From Diprion similis (taxonomy: Eukaryota; Arthropoda; Insecta; Hymenoptera; Diprionidae), in NCBI RefSeq assembly GCF_021155765.1, contig NC_060112.1:21638001-21702000 (forward strand): DNA of 64,000 bases. Direction: 5' to 3'. This document shows positions 1 to 13,000 of the stretch, in pieces (position 1 is the first letter of the stretch; every line of letters starts with the position of its first letter). The notes below the pieces were generated by a model. The model ran no database searches, was not told the origin of the DNA, and saw nothing but the letters and a program-made list of their open reading frames with translations. Made by a program: the position numbers and the translations under genes.

Positions 1-3000
1 TGCGGTTGCCCGCGAATATATCCATATAACCAAATATCGCAACGGCTCTTACCGCCTTATACTCTCCTGGTAGCAATGTGTGGCCCGGAGCACTTGAGCG
101 CATAACCCTTTCCTTAGACGTCACACGTCTGGCACGCACCGCACACCCTGATCATCATACGTGGAAGTAACTGCCCTGATATGCCTCCGTTATTAAATCG
201 GAATCGACGGTGGCCCATGGCCGATGGCCGGGCTGCGTCACGCATTCGGTATTACACATGTGTGATACGACATACGTGTAATTCGTTGTGTGTTATAACA
301 GTGATGCTCCCGCGATGGAAGCGAGAGCCCTCGAATCAATACTCTCTCGGTCTACTGAACTCCGTTTTCATTTCACCCTGCAACCGCGGCAGATATATTG
401 AACCACCTGGTCTAGCGCAGCGCGCCGGCGATGTAGTCGTAGAGTATTGGTTTTCCAAAAATACCCGGGAACGCGACAGCGGAGTTCGGTTTTCCCGTGC
501 CATTTCTGCTGCTCTGGTATAAGCGGAAGGAGCCGATTGATTGGAAACGGCCAACAAGAATTTCGCGTCATCGGTAACGGGGATTGAATTTCCGAAGAGC
601 GATATAATTTCACGGGAAGTGGGGCCATGATTTCCTGGTAACAAAAAGGTCACTCTAAGGTCGTAGGAGCCTTTCCGAATATCAGGGACCTACCTAGGTA
701 TTGAAATTAGCTTACGTTACATCTTCGTGACCCAATTTTTTTATCGGCATTAAATAGTCACCATTATAAACAAGCTAATTAAACTAATTCATATCCCCAC
801 CAATACTATTTGATAATATATTTGATTTGATCAGGCCTTATTGACACGACAGTTTCGCAATGTCAATGCTCACAAAAGTATATGTAATTCCTTCGTTGAA
901 AACCGTTTCTATCTCACAATCAGCCTTATATCTTACATCCAAAAGCGTATAATACGTAGCTCGCAGTGGAGTAGATCTCACATTCATTCTGACATACGTG
1001 ACGTAAAGCTTTGGGTAAACGCCCACGCATTTTGACCAAGTGAACATGAAACCATAGGGGTTGAATGCGACAACCGTCAACCATAGAGAATAACTTACAA
1101 ACGCCATTGTAATATCGCGCAAGTGGTTCGGGCACGTTCGTTCATTCACCTACAAACGCTTACCAGAGGTACATAGGATACCTACGTGATGTTGATGCTG
1201 TTTCAATGGGTGTTGCCCGGCGCGTTTCCACCCGCGTTTTCCTGCTCTCCTAACGTTTGTTTACTCTCTAGACAGACTTTCCTTTATCTATGCACAATGA
1301 AGGAACAGCAAAAGCAAACTAGAGCATCTTCTTATCCGCAACCGAACACGAACGACGTAACTCATGGAAACAAAGGAAATATCAGAAAGACGCTAGGATT
1401 GCAGAGTGGCGAGGTGGTCGAATTCGTTCAACACTCGACGTAGAGCTCTAAACAATAGAGGGCGAAGCTTCAGACTTATATTCTCATTGTCAGGGCTGTA
1501 ATAGAAGGTCATGTAGTACAGAGGTACTTTTTGTTAGTTTTCAACTTGTCTAAACTTATTAACACGAAATTCTTTAATTCAAAATCGTCTCGTGACTGTA
1601 TATTATTATCATTACAGCGTACAACAGCAATTAATGTTTTAGTGTTATGTCACGTAAACCCTGCACGAATCGTATGATATTGATCACTCGCGGCGAAGAC
1701 GTATGCTTTTGTCGGAAGGCTCGTACTCTCAGATTCCTTTCGAATAACGTGAAGAGGGTAGACAAGCTGTCTGGTCCCACGGAGGGTTGCTTGATGGTCG
1801 ATACCATCCACCGGCAGCGGAGTCGAATAAGCAGTCGCATCGAGGGAGTGAATGCCGATTGACTTCCTTGTGACGCTGAATTCCTGGTAGAGTTTCTATG
1901 AATGTTCCGTTACCGCCCACAACCCTTTCTCGCTCTGGGTCCAAGTCCAATTCGTTAACCACCGCCGCTCTTCAAGCTCCTCTATTGTTTCGTTCCCTGC
2001 GCTGTCCCTCAGGTCGTCGGATTTAATACCTGCTCCATTCAATTCCACACCCACGACCCAGGCAAACAAGAATGGTCAGATATGGAATTTCCGAGGGTGG
2101 TGAACCTTCAGGCTCAAATTGCTCCACCTTCTCCTAACTTCCTGGTTACTGTCACCGCGTTCCTTTTATCCGGAACCATTCACGTGTCACTGATCCTGGT
2201 TATAATTCCACGTGCAATGCTGAAAAGGGACTGAAGGGCCGGTATTAGCACACTATCATATGAATTGGGCTTAGTATCATTGAAAAATAATTATCTGTCG
2301 AGTAGTTTGATTATTCCTTATTCACTTCATCATTTGATTATCATTTGTCCATTGCCATCCTGTGGGTATGAATATTTGGAAACGCATTGTATCCGGGTGC
2401 TCTTTTCTGGAACTGCGCCTCTTCTACTTTGTTCGACAACCAAGGAATGGAGTCATCAGAAGCGAAGAAAGAGAACAACGTAGTACCCTGTTACGGCGCC
2501 CCGCAATTCTTTTGTTCCGAGTAAATTAGGCCCAATAAGCCCAGAGATCCGCCCACTCGTCCCACCACGAAACGCCGCATTGTTGAGTCAGTCTCCTTCC
2601 ATTCGCTGAGGGGCTCTGCAGGTATAAGGCATAAATACGTCTCGTCTCCTCTTCGGCCGCCGAAAGGGAAGGGGTGAATTTTCCTCGAGAGTTTCGTGAC
2701 GCTCATATTTCCCTGTGACGCGGAGGAGTTACTCCATTGTCCTCCACTTTCTTGGGGCTACTCTTGGCCTTAAGATGCTCCGTCACTCAGACCGTTACCT
2801 CATTCTTCGTGGTCTGGCACTACGCCCTCATCGGGTCCGGTCCTACCTCAAGTGCGTCTACTGAATGCCGGATATCCAGCAGAAATGGACGTTGATCTGG
2901 CAGTCAGCCGCATTCACGAACCGCGTAAAACGGACTTTCAGTCACGATCCGACTATCCAATAGCGAGTATCTTTTCCCTTCGGAACCCAAGCTCACCAAC

Positions 3001-6000
3001 TCCACCGCTGTCATTCGATCCTTGCACTTAGTATCTGCAAATTACTTCTCCCTTATGACATCCTAATCGCTAATTCAGGCTTCGGTGAAATACGTAACAC
3101 GTCAAGTCAAGTAGCTCGGATTTCTCAGAACATGCATGTGCGTGGACCAACCGTCGCGATCGATACCTGCGCGCGAAAGCAGTTCTGGTGAAAGAGCATT
3201 CGAGGAGTTCGAATGAGAACGCAGCTGGAGAATTTTACGATTGTTTTGATACCTGGGATACGCCATGTTGCATACGATGAGACACTATAGCCGGATGGTT
3301 TCTGCCGCCGCATACTATCCTAGTATTGTTGACATCTGCGCTATTTATCTTTCTTGAAGCACGACAAATTGAATTTATTCACTGTTTATAGTCCGCCCCA
3401 CATCCCGTTGGCATTCAACCTCTCCGCCTGTCCGTAAACTCCACCCCTCTAACGACCGTTTATCATCGTTACGTTCTTTCAGCGGGTTTTCTTTGAACCG
3501 AACTTCGTCCAGCTATGAGTCCCTGGTCAGACAAGTCAGTGGATTTAGAAAAAAAACGGAAGAGGGAAATTCTTGGCGCTTAGCGAAGCATGCGAATGAT
3601 AAATATGCCTTTCGGGTTACGTCTCTTTGTATTATTCGATTGAAGAGACTCGGAGTTCTCAGGAAGTTAGGAAGGCGAGGGTCAGACTCTGCAGGCTTCC
3701 GAGTTGAAGACACGAGAGGCCTCGACCCGGGAAATCGATATCTCTTTTGAACGGAACGAGAGTTTTCTCGCGTTCACCTCCGGATGATGCCAAGCTTCCT
3801 GCACACCGAAGGTGAACCGAAAACTCTCCCGCTTGATGATCGCCTAGTGGACGGCAGCCCGATGTTAATTAATATTCATAACGTCCGTTGTAGCGAGATA
3901 TTAAAGCACGCATAGTGGCTCGTGAAAGTGGCTAATTACTTTTGCATAAAATAAATCGGTAAACACGACGACCGCGACTGCGAGTTAAAGATAAACAACC
4001 AAAACAGGAATCCATGAACTACGAGGGAGCAGTGCTCACCATACCAGCGCGCCTCAAGTACAAATGCACGCGGCAAACGCACACCGACAGGCGCTTATCC
4101 ATACACGGCAATAACGGGGTCCCTCGAGTTTTGATTGTAGAATTGGGAATGGTTAACCCTTCAGGGCGTACGCCTACGCACTTTTACCAGGAAACCATGA
4201 GGTGACAGAAGCATTTCACCGCCAACCGAGCCCTTCAAGGGACTCTCTCTATAATATGCACGTGTTCCACGCGGCTCATCTGGGGTCGTCGACCATCGGA
4301 TTACCGGGTAGATTTATGGTCAATCTACCGAACACAACTTGACCTTCATTTCGAGAAGAAGAACAGGCCTTCCAAAGAACGCTCGTTGATCTCAGCAAAC
4401 ACTCCGGGGCAGACCGAAGTCCCGCTAAAAACGTCTCGACTCTGCGAGGGCACTCAGAAGTGAAAGTGAAGCCAGTGACAAATTTCAACAGGAAATTATG
4501 AACTCGGCCGGTCTTGACCATTTTTCACGACATCGTTGGAACACCATTGTCGAAATGTGCAGGGTGTCGTTTCCTCGAAAAGTGTTGTCCATCTTTGCTG
4601 GACATAACCATGGCTATAATCCTCACCATCACCTTTTTTTTTAGTAAGTATGTATTCATATAATCAAGTAACTGTTCAAAAAACGCGTCCTATATATTTC
4701 GTAAACGGTACAATACACGGGACGGTCCTTATTTAAAAGAAAGTGTTTGGTGAACAAAAAATGAGTAGCAACAGTAGCATTGATATAGTGGAGGTGATTG
4801 GAGACGGGCTACGTTCTGATTTCCGTTGGCTGATGATCTGGAGGGCAGATGATTGTTCCTTTGTTGAAGCATATCGCTCCATCATCTTTAACCTTTTGGG
4901 GTTTCGATGTCGTTTATGTTAGGTGTGGGTTAGGCGATCGCGTTCACTGCCCTCTTCGACCATTCTACTTCCCCGTTGGTTCACCTACTTTGACGGTTTT
5001 TTTTCTCTCAACGCCGGAAATCGGGTGAAGGTCCCTTGTCCATAATTTAGTTACCGGCCTACTGGCTGCGGCTACAACCAGCGACTCGGCATAATCTCCT
5101 AGTCGCCGTCACCGCGCCATTTCCCTTTTACAAAACATTCGATCCTTAATCTTTCACGGACGTTTAGTACCCGGCCGGTCGTTGGGTTCGATTGATTAAT
5201 GGACACTTTCGGCCACTATTCGTTCCCGTGGCTGTCCTCAGGGATGTCGGTTGAAGGGCCTCAGTCACAGGGACGTAGGAAGGCTTGTAAGTAATTTAGG
5301 GACTGTTCATAGGCTGTCTGGTTGCATCAGCCATCGTTTGTCACGGCCCTATCGAGGTCAATGGCGCAACTCAGTTTCTCTAACTTTTTAACGCATGCGA
5401 GTCTCACGTCATCCGAGTTCTTATATGAAGCATGAGCACTTATCACTAACATGCGAGTACACACCTGTCAAGAAGAATCGTTGGCTCGCAACAGTTCTGC
5501 TGGGGTTGTTTGTCCTTGACACTGCATAAATCAGATCTATAATTTATAATTTTATTTTCTGATAATAATCAATTTAGTCTAGATTCGACTGCATTCAATG
5601 ATCGTAAACTGCTCCCTCTAAATCTGCGGTCACATATCGGTTTGAATTTAACTATATATGATTCTACCTTCGCCGATGTAGAAAACTCTAGTCAAACTCC
5701 ATTAGATCTTTACGTGGAAGTTATGGGCTATCATCTGGGCCAATTACAATTTATTCCAATCATGTGCCTGAGAGATAGTGTAACTGCAGTAAAACTGAAA
5801 GAAAGGTAAATCGCAGTCTCGTTTTTTGATCAACCCTTGTAAAAGCAACAAATATTCAAATTTCAGATCTGTACAGGTATTCTACAACAATTGTCTTTCT
5901 TTTTATTCGTCATTTTAACACAATTTCAAGATCTTCCAATGGTTGTTAAAGTTAATACTTTTATCGAACTTACGTGTACATTACACCGATGTGATGAAGA

Positions 6001-6978
6001 TAGCATTTGATCGATGTTGTTTTTCGTCCTTTTTTTTTTTTTTTTTTTTTCATATATAATAAAAATTCACTCCTCATCGCGTAAAGGGATGCAAATGAAA
6101 CGACAAGTGGGTGCAGTCTATCGAGCACGTGCTCTTTTCCCCACTGTATGAAAGGCGTCTGCGCAGTGTCTGCCAACAGAGCGACGACCAGCCAGCCTGC
6201 CAGCCAGCCAACCGGCGTGCCAGTCGATGAAAATAACTGTACTTCAGTATGTTCAGCTCCGCGTTCATAATCTCCTGTTAAAAAAGTTGAGTTTCCTTTG
6301 TACAAGATATTTTGTGTAACTTTAACGTAACGTCGTACTGACTGGGCGGGGACACAAGAGCAAACCTATCACTTACTGCTCGCTGGCTGACAAAGACTCG
6401 CGGTAAAAACCCTCTTTTGAAAATCATTTAACCACCAACGCACCGAAAGAGTTAAGGTCAGACAGACACGTGTCAGCTTATAAACCAGGAACCCATAACC
6501 ACGCGGGGGATGATAAGACCTTTGGCGCCGCCCACATCTTGCTCCGTCACTCCGTTCACCAATGCGAAGGTTCCCGTCGAGCGATAATCCCATTTGAAAT
6601 ACCTACACGAATCTCACTGCATGAAAATATGATTCCGTGGTATTACCTGACGTAATGATTCGAGTCAAACCACTGATCCTTAACAGGCCTTGGTAATTCT
6701 ACACAGAGATCGATCTGCACTGAATCGAAGTAGTATTTTGTTGTTTTTTCTTTTTTGTAAATTTATAAAAAATAGTGCATCAAGTTTCAGTCTGCGTCAC
6801 TGAATATACGCAGAGACCGTTTAAAACAGCGAAGAGACGTAATTTCGCCGGTCGATTAACACCGGATGCTGCGGATTGGTTGAGGGAAATAACGAGCGTT
6901 ACAGCCCCAGGTGATTCGCAATATACCCCCACTCTTTGGTAAAAGGCTTGGGGTGAATTCGAAGGGGTGAGAAGCCCG

Positions 6979-6992
6979 GTGCCATAGCAACG
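6979..6992 (-). promoter_or_regulatory. Possible RFX X-box-like site
   Basis: Read on the minus strand, the 14 bases GTTGCTATGGCACC match the X-box pattern RYYNYY-WW-RRNRAC at all but one position. X-boxes bind RFX factors and in insects often mark ciliary or sensory-neuron genes. The site lies at the edge of a CpG-rich block, which fits a promoter, but no adjacent gene could be identified. A chance match is quite possible. Confidence 0.2.
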
Positions 6993-7721
6993 ACACCCCT
7001 AGCGGATCGGCGAATACATTTTCCCAGGGTAGCTTTAGCAGTGCTTAATTCACCCTCCTCGCAGAGGGTTCGAGGCGTTACTTACACAGGGGCGAGGGCT
7101 CGTACGCACCTCGGGCACGCATGTAAATGAATGGGGTTTTGATAGGGCTGGGTAGCAGGAGATCAAGGAGGCAGAGGAGCCGGCGAAGGGCCCTAAAAAC
7201 CCTTTGATCGCACGTCCGCAGGTCGCACCGCCCACGGCCCACGATGGGCCGCCCACCCCCCATTTCGTCGTGTGAATTGCCAGCCGCACCTGCAGGCGGA
7301 CTGCCGAGCCGCGTTGCGTCAAGTACACATCTGCTGCTGTCGAACCGCCCCGCGTACGCACCTAAGGATGTTCGCACACTCTCCAAAAGCTAGTGTCTAA
7401 CGCTCGTTCTAACCGCAAAACAACACAAACACAACCGGGACACCCAGTTTCCAGGATCTCTTAGGAGTTGCCTAGGCCGTGATGCTTGCTCGCCACCCCA
7501 TCTCCAACCCCTCCGAGAAATTCCCGCCCATTTGCAAAATTCGCAAACATCCCCTTGGCGAATTCGTGAAATATCATAGGGGTTGCAAAATACCGGGAGA
7601 ATATGATCGGCGTAGAGCAAATCTCCGCGGAGGGTTCTCTATCGGAAATTTGGTCCGGGGAAGCTGCGGGGAGGGTGACTCTGGGGGGTGATGTGACTAG
7701 CAACTCCATTCGGAGTTTCAT

Positions 7722-7750
7722 TCTCCCTCTCTCTCTCTCTCTCTTTCTCC
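7722..7750. repeat. CT/GA microsatellite
   Basis: A nearly pure CT dinucleotide run on the plus strand, GA on the minus strand, at the end of the CpG-rich block. GA runs are common in insect promoters as GAGA-factor sites, but no transcript is identified here. Confidence 0.8.
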
Positions 7751-8207
7751 TCTGCAATACTTCGCCCCGATCGATATTCTCCCTTCGCGCAGTCCCTGCC
7801 TTTTGTTGAATCAAGTGTCAAAGGTGGAGCGAATCTACCCCCTCGATATCAGGGGAGTAACCGATTGGGCGGATGGGGTGTAGAGACGAGTTACAAGTTT
7901 CGTTGTGGAATGGTGCCTAGAAAAGGATGCTGGAAGGGATGATCTGCGCATTTATCGTCATAAGTAATATTGTTGTAATACTTGTAAACGTACGCATTAT
8001 TTGTCAGCAATAATACTTATCGTACTATCAGATTATAGAGATTTCCGCAATTTCTTTTTATTTTCAACATATACTGATTAAAATCAAATGAAAATTTGCA
8101 ACCTCTTACATTACACCCACCAGCTTTGAGCCGTACCTACATCGGAAAGCACAAATAATCGTATTTTAACTTTTCTGGCGTGTCCTGAGCGAAGAACGAG
8201 GAAAACC

Positions 8208-8950
8208 TTAGAACGACACGTTATACAGACGGCATGGCAGCTCGAATTTCATTGAGCTAGCATCTGGCACATCTGGTACTGAGTATTTTCTCTGCTTGTT
8301 TCCTCTCGGATCGGATGAACGACTTTGCTTGTCAACGGCATGAACGCTAGGCAGCAAACTTGATACCCACTTCGTCCCGTTACTTATAATATTTGGCAAG
8401 CAAATTCCTGTAGAGTGAACAAACGGACTACAGCCTATAGCACTACAAGAGATTACTCGGTTCGATGTACAGATAAAGTGTAACATATAATAAAAAGCGG
8501 TCAACTTTCATAATAATTAATGATCTCGTGTTAGGGTGAGTTCAGAAATCGCTGTGAAATATTTTCTAACGCGTTTTGTGCGAGATTTTGTTGGGGCAGA
8601 AAAAGGTCGAGAAGAGGTTTTTACCGAGAAGAGAAAAAGGTTTATTTTCACATTTCTTTGATTGCTGCTGCAAACGTTTCGTTGGCTGTGGAGACGGAAC
8701 CTGCGGGGCAGTTCTGTTCGAGGAAGGATATTTAATTGCCATACGCTTCTTGTTCGAGGAATATTCGGCGTCACTGAGAAGCCGTACGCTCGGTAGATCC
8801 TCGTCAGACCATAGAAGAGAGCATCTTTTTAGTAAAGGAGCGGTGCCTTTGGCGGCATTTGTTCTAAGGACCACTTCTTCGAGCTGGGTACGTCGATGCA
8901 CATGTGCTGCTACGCCATTCGATGAAACTAATAAATCACTTACGATCTGA
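8208..8950 (-). CDS. Doubtful two-exon protein-coding candidate
   Basis: I do not recognise this protein. On the minus strand an open frame runs from about 8950 to a possible donor (G then GTAAAA, exon end about 8625). A second open frame begins after a pyrimidine-rich acceptor ending CACTCTACAG near 8412 and runs to a stop at 8208. The phases match (one base left over, then two). The joined reading is about 185 residues and is rich in Ser, Lys and Arg, with no domain, signal peptide or membrane segment that I can see. Against it, no in-frame ATG starts the first exon, so upstream exons would be needed, and an overlapping open frame of similar length lies on the plus strand. It may be a real exon pair of an unidentified gene or chance. 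Confidence 0.2.
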
Positions 8951-10068
8951 ACATTGGTAGCCACAGTAAGCGCCGTCGTTCGTCAGCTGCATGCTTCGTC
9001 TTATCCATTCCAAGCAGAGGTCCAGGTCAATTTCAACCAGAGGGTCGATCAGAAGACGACTCCTCGCGTTAATATTGGTTGCTCAGAAGCTGGTGGCATA
9101 GTCATTGTACTTGTTGTCAGCCTGCACTGAATTTGCGTGAGCGATAAAAAAAAACCATGGATTCGCAATTGACTCGAAATGGCAACTGCCAAATTCTATC
9201 ATTTTGGCGGATGTTTTATTGACTCTATTGACCCCTTCGAGTGTGTGTACTAGTCGCCAGTGGGATTCCGTGTAAGCATCGTAAATATGATGATGAAAAA
9301 AAGCTTGGCACAAATTGCCTCGGTTTATAGTTACATTACAATTAATTGGCAATTAATAATTAATGTGGTGTCACGACAGCGTTAGCTTGAAGAACATCAA
9401 CGTTATCTGTAACAGTTGTGCGTCAATCAATTTTTAACGTTTTTAAACACGGAGGAGATCGAGGAGGGTAGGGAGTGCGGAGGCACTTAAAGAAGGTCGG
9501 AATCCGGACGCGCATACGAACGGACGATCAGTCACTAAAAAGCACTTCTGAACCTCGGTTGTGTTGAGTGAGCACTGCAGTATAAACGGTGATTAGTAAA
9601 ACTGTGATTATCTACTGACTGAAATTTTACTCTGTAGGTACACAGAAAGTTGATATTGTTAATAGTCCGGTATAAAAATGTAAGCCAATGTGAAAAGTAA
9701 TTTGTTTTTTTTTTTTTTTTGTTAATTTTGTTTCGATAAACTCGCTTCGAAGAATTCATATCTCACCAATTTCCCAGAAATTATAACATTCACGCGACTG
9801 CGTCGTAAGCAAGTTCATTAAACAACTTTTCCTTATACAAGTATTATACAAAACTTTATAGAATAACAAGTGATTAAAAGTGAGGAAAGAGTAAAGCGAT
9901 ATTTACGCGCCGCATGTTTTGCAACTCGTGTAACGTCATTTTTCAGTATCAATACTGATGTTCGTATCGTCGGTTCAACTGCAGTGATTTCCAAAAAAGT
10001 AGAACTGCGCCTTTCGACGAACGTCGTATAATTTTGTAAAAAATTAATTTACGGGCAACGTAGCAAAC
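8951..10068. other. Upstream flank of lipase 1
   Basis: No coding exon is seen. The segment is AT-rich, with a poly-T run at about 9704-9720. Near 9525-9535 the sequence GATCAGTCAC resembles the arthropod initiator (TCAGT), so transcription of lipase 1 could start around there. No TATA box stands at a fitting distance, so this is only a suggestion. Confidence 0.35.
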
Positions 10069-13000
10069 ATGATTCAAATTCTGAACGATACGTTTTTAGT
10101 GTTAATGTACACTGCAAATATCATGAGCACACTTCCCAATGAAACGGAGGTGACAAATGTAACTAATTTGTCAGTAGAAAACGACGTGGCGAAAATAAAC
10201 GTGTCTAAGCAAGAGCACAACGAATTCGAGTTATTAGACGGTGAGTATCTAAAATTAATTTTTTTTAATTGAACGTAGTTACACAATACAGGGGCGGCCG
10301 AAAACAAAACCGGATAAATTTAAAACGTGAATAAAATTCGGAATTAAGCGTCGGCCGATTTTCAAAATCTTTTGACTCTAATGTTACAAAAAACGGTTCA
10401 TGTCGTGTGAATAAAATCTCGAATATTTGCTAAAATGTCAGAATCAAACTTCGAATCACAATTTCAGATGAAAACAAAGTTGAACATTCTTTAATATTAA
10501 TGTTTTTCATTCTCACGGCAGTTTTTTCACAAACCATTTTTCAATAACGTGTATCTCGGCAAGGAATAAAGATTTTTCAGATTTTCAGATGCGAAACAAA
10601 AGGTTGGTCTTCCAATTACGAGAAAAAAAAAGTTTCTGAAAATCGGTCGACACGTTTTGAATATCAGATCAATTTTTTTTTGGCCCACCTTGTACAAGCT
10701 GCACGTGAATCGAATTCGATTTTTCTCTTCAAGTAAACTAGATGCGAAAAGTGTTCAAGAGAAATGCACCGCAGCCGTTTTCTTCGCACGGTCAGCATAT
10801 TATATATCCTGTAGCCGCAGCAATCTTCAATTGAAGACACAACACCGCCTCGTTTAGATACCACTAGCAAGAAGCAGCGTTATCGCTCCGATAACCTTTA
10901 AAGAATCTCGCACGCGCGTTAGAACATAAGTCATTGAAAAAGGCCCACTCTATATATACGCGGTTTGATTCCTGGAAACGGCATAACGTAGTCTGATCGA
11001 TTGGATGACTTTCTTGTTATCCAGATTTGTCCATGACTGTCTTAGCCTGAATGTGAAACCGCGCGTTTCGTATGATTACCATAATATGTAGAAGAAATAT
11101 AACCGAGACACCATTCAGCTAACAGTAAGTGCGTTTTTTTCCCCTTAGATGATAATCAATGTTTCAATATTTTTTTAAATTTGAATTTCACAATGCTTGC
11201 ATAATTACGCCAGCAGTGATGTAGCGACTAATTGCGAAATGTATCTATCATAGTTATAGCGCCCGATGCCTGCAGCGCACTATAAACCGATGATAAGTGC
11301 GCGTGTGTAAAAGCCCAGCAGCTTAATTGTTATACTGACCTAAGAAGCGACGGCTCAAAGCAGTACGACAACAATAATTACCGTGTAACTAATTTTATTA
11401 TAATTTATTATTACAGACTGGTACATGTGGCGTTGCTACCAGCCATTCGGCTGTTTCTACATCGGAGAACCATGGTACGGCGAGAACAGACCAGTGGTGG
11501 ACTTTCCGATGCGCCCGGACAAAATCGGCCCAGGGTATATCCTGTACACTCGAAATACGATGGACAATCCCGAATCGCTGAAGATCGACCAAAACGCCAC
11601 AATCAAAAACGCTCACATCCGTCCCAACGGGAACGTTTACTTCATCATCCACGGATACCTTGAGAATGGAGACAAAACCTGGGTCCTGGTGAGACTCTCT
11701 CGATTTTAACTCAATGCCATTTCACTCTCTAATGTCACCGCGAATCGTGCACAAGTTTCACCGCGATAAAAAATAACCAGTCTAATGTTGCAGCTGTAAT
11801 GCCGGGCTGCAAACAAATCCGTCTGTTTAATCAGCAGAGAAATTTCAATCAATCAATCAATCAATCTCTCTTTCTCCCGTGACATTTATACGTTTTGCTA
11901 TCCACCGATCACTGCAACCAATCTCATTTGTCCTCCCCCAGAGAATGACTAAGGAACTGCTCCACCGTGAGGACTGCAACGTGGTGGTCGTCAACTGGCT
12001 CACAGGTGCTGGTCCACCGTACACTCAGGCTGTTGCGAATACCCGATTGGTAGGAGCGATGACTGCTCGTCTTGCGGCCCAGTTCATCAACATTGGAGGC
12101 TTCGAACCCTCCCGGGTCCACGTCATCGGACACAGTCTCGGCGCCCACACCGCCGGCTACGTTGGATACCACCTGCGGGTTCGATATGGCCTTAATCTCG
12201 GCAGGATAACTGGTGAGTCGCAGAATAGGGTTTACGGTTGTGAGTGTGAAGGGGTGCAAGGCTGTCGGACACTTTTTGCGACCCCCGCTATGCGGAGGAT
12301 GGAGTAAGAGGTTCTAACCGACAGATTCGTTCATTTCTGACGTGGCCGTCTCGCATTCTATCGATCGGATCAGGAAAGATCAGGGTAGCAGCTAGCGACA
12401 GAAAGACTCGGAAGGTTCTCGCCCGGGTTCAGAGGCGAGTGGATCGAAGGTGATTACAAAGACGAAGGGTCGGCTGGTCGTGATCGGACCCTCCAATGAC
12501 TGTCAGAGAGTCTTTAACCGCCGATGCTGTCGAGGGCGTCTAGGAACTCGAGGGCGGGTCGGGCCCCGCCCGGAGACGAGACAACGGTAAACAAGTGGAG
12601 TAAGGTACCACGTCCTGCCAGGAAGTGGCAGCGACTGGTTTTACTTCCCAAGGACCAAGCTGATGCATGCGGCAGCTCGCGGGGTGAAAATCTCGCGGAA
12701 AATTATAAATTCGCTCTTTAGCTCGACACGCCAGGAATCGTGAGGACATCCTAAACCAGGCTATTCTAGAGAAATACCTCTTTTTACCCCTTTTAGGAAT
12801 ATAGCCGAAAGGTGAACGCGAAGCATGTAGTACAAGTCACTGTAAACTGATTTGAGTGGGTACTTATAAAGTTATACCAAAACAATGAAACAATTACGGA
12901 TTAATCTTTTCGTTGAATGTTTTCTCGGTGTCATTAGGTCAATAATAAGACAGATTGATGTGAATGACGTTTTCGCCCTGATGGAGGGGGGGGGGGGGTC

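Larger units (their letters stand above)
1..8207. other. Region without a recognisable gene
   Basis: I see no exon chain with homology in this stretch. Open frames reach at most about 117 codons, overlap one another on both strands, and show no domain or convincing splice continuation. The stretch about 6840-7700 is distinctly GC- and CpG-rich compared with its surroundings and ends in a CT tract, so it could be a promoter region or the first exon of a noncoding transcript. A poly-T run at 6030-6050 and short CAGC/CCAG iterations at about 6187-6217 are also present. It could be regulatory DNA of a gene beyond the left edge. Confidence 0.5.

Noticed and set aside
181-653. Overlapping open frames of 113 (plus) and 105 (minus) codons
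   Set aside because: No family resemblance, no clear splice or promoter context, and equal openness on both strands suggests chance in GC-richer DNA.
5175-5200. tRNA T-loop-like GGTTCGATT
   Set aside because: No matching acceptor stem, D-arm or anticodon arm at proper spacing was found upstream.
8576-8950. 124-codon plus-strand open frame
   Set aside because: It is antisense to the minus-strand candidate, has a Cys/Arg-biased composition and no domain. At most one of the two can be coding, and the minus-strand reading has a fitting splice partner.
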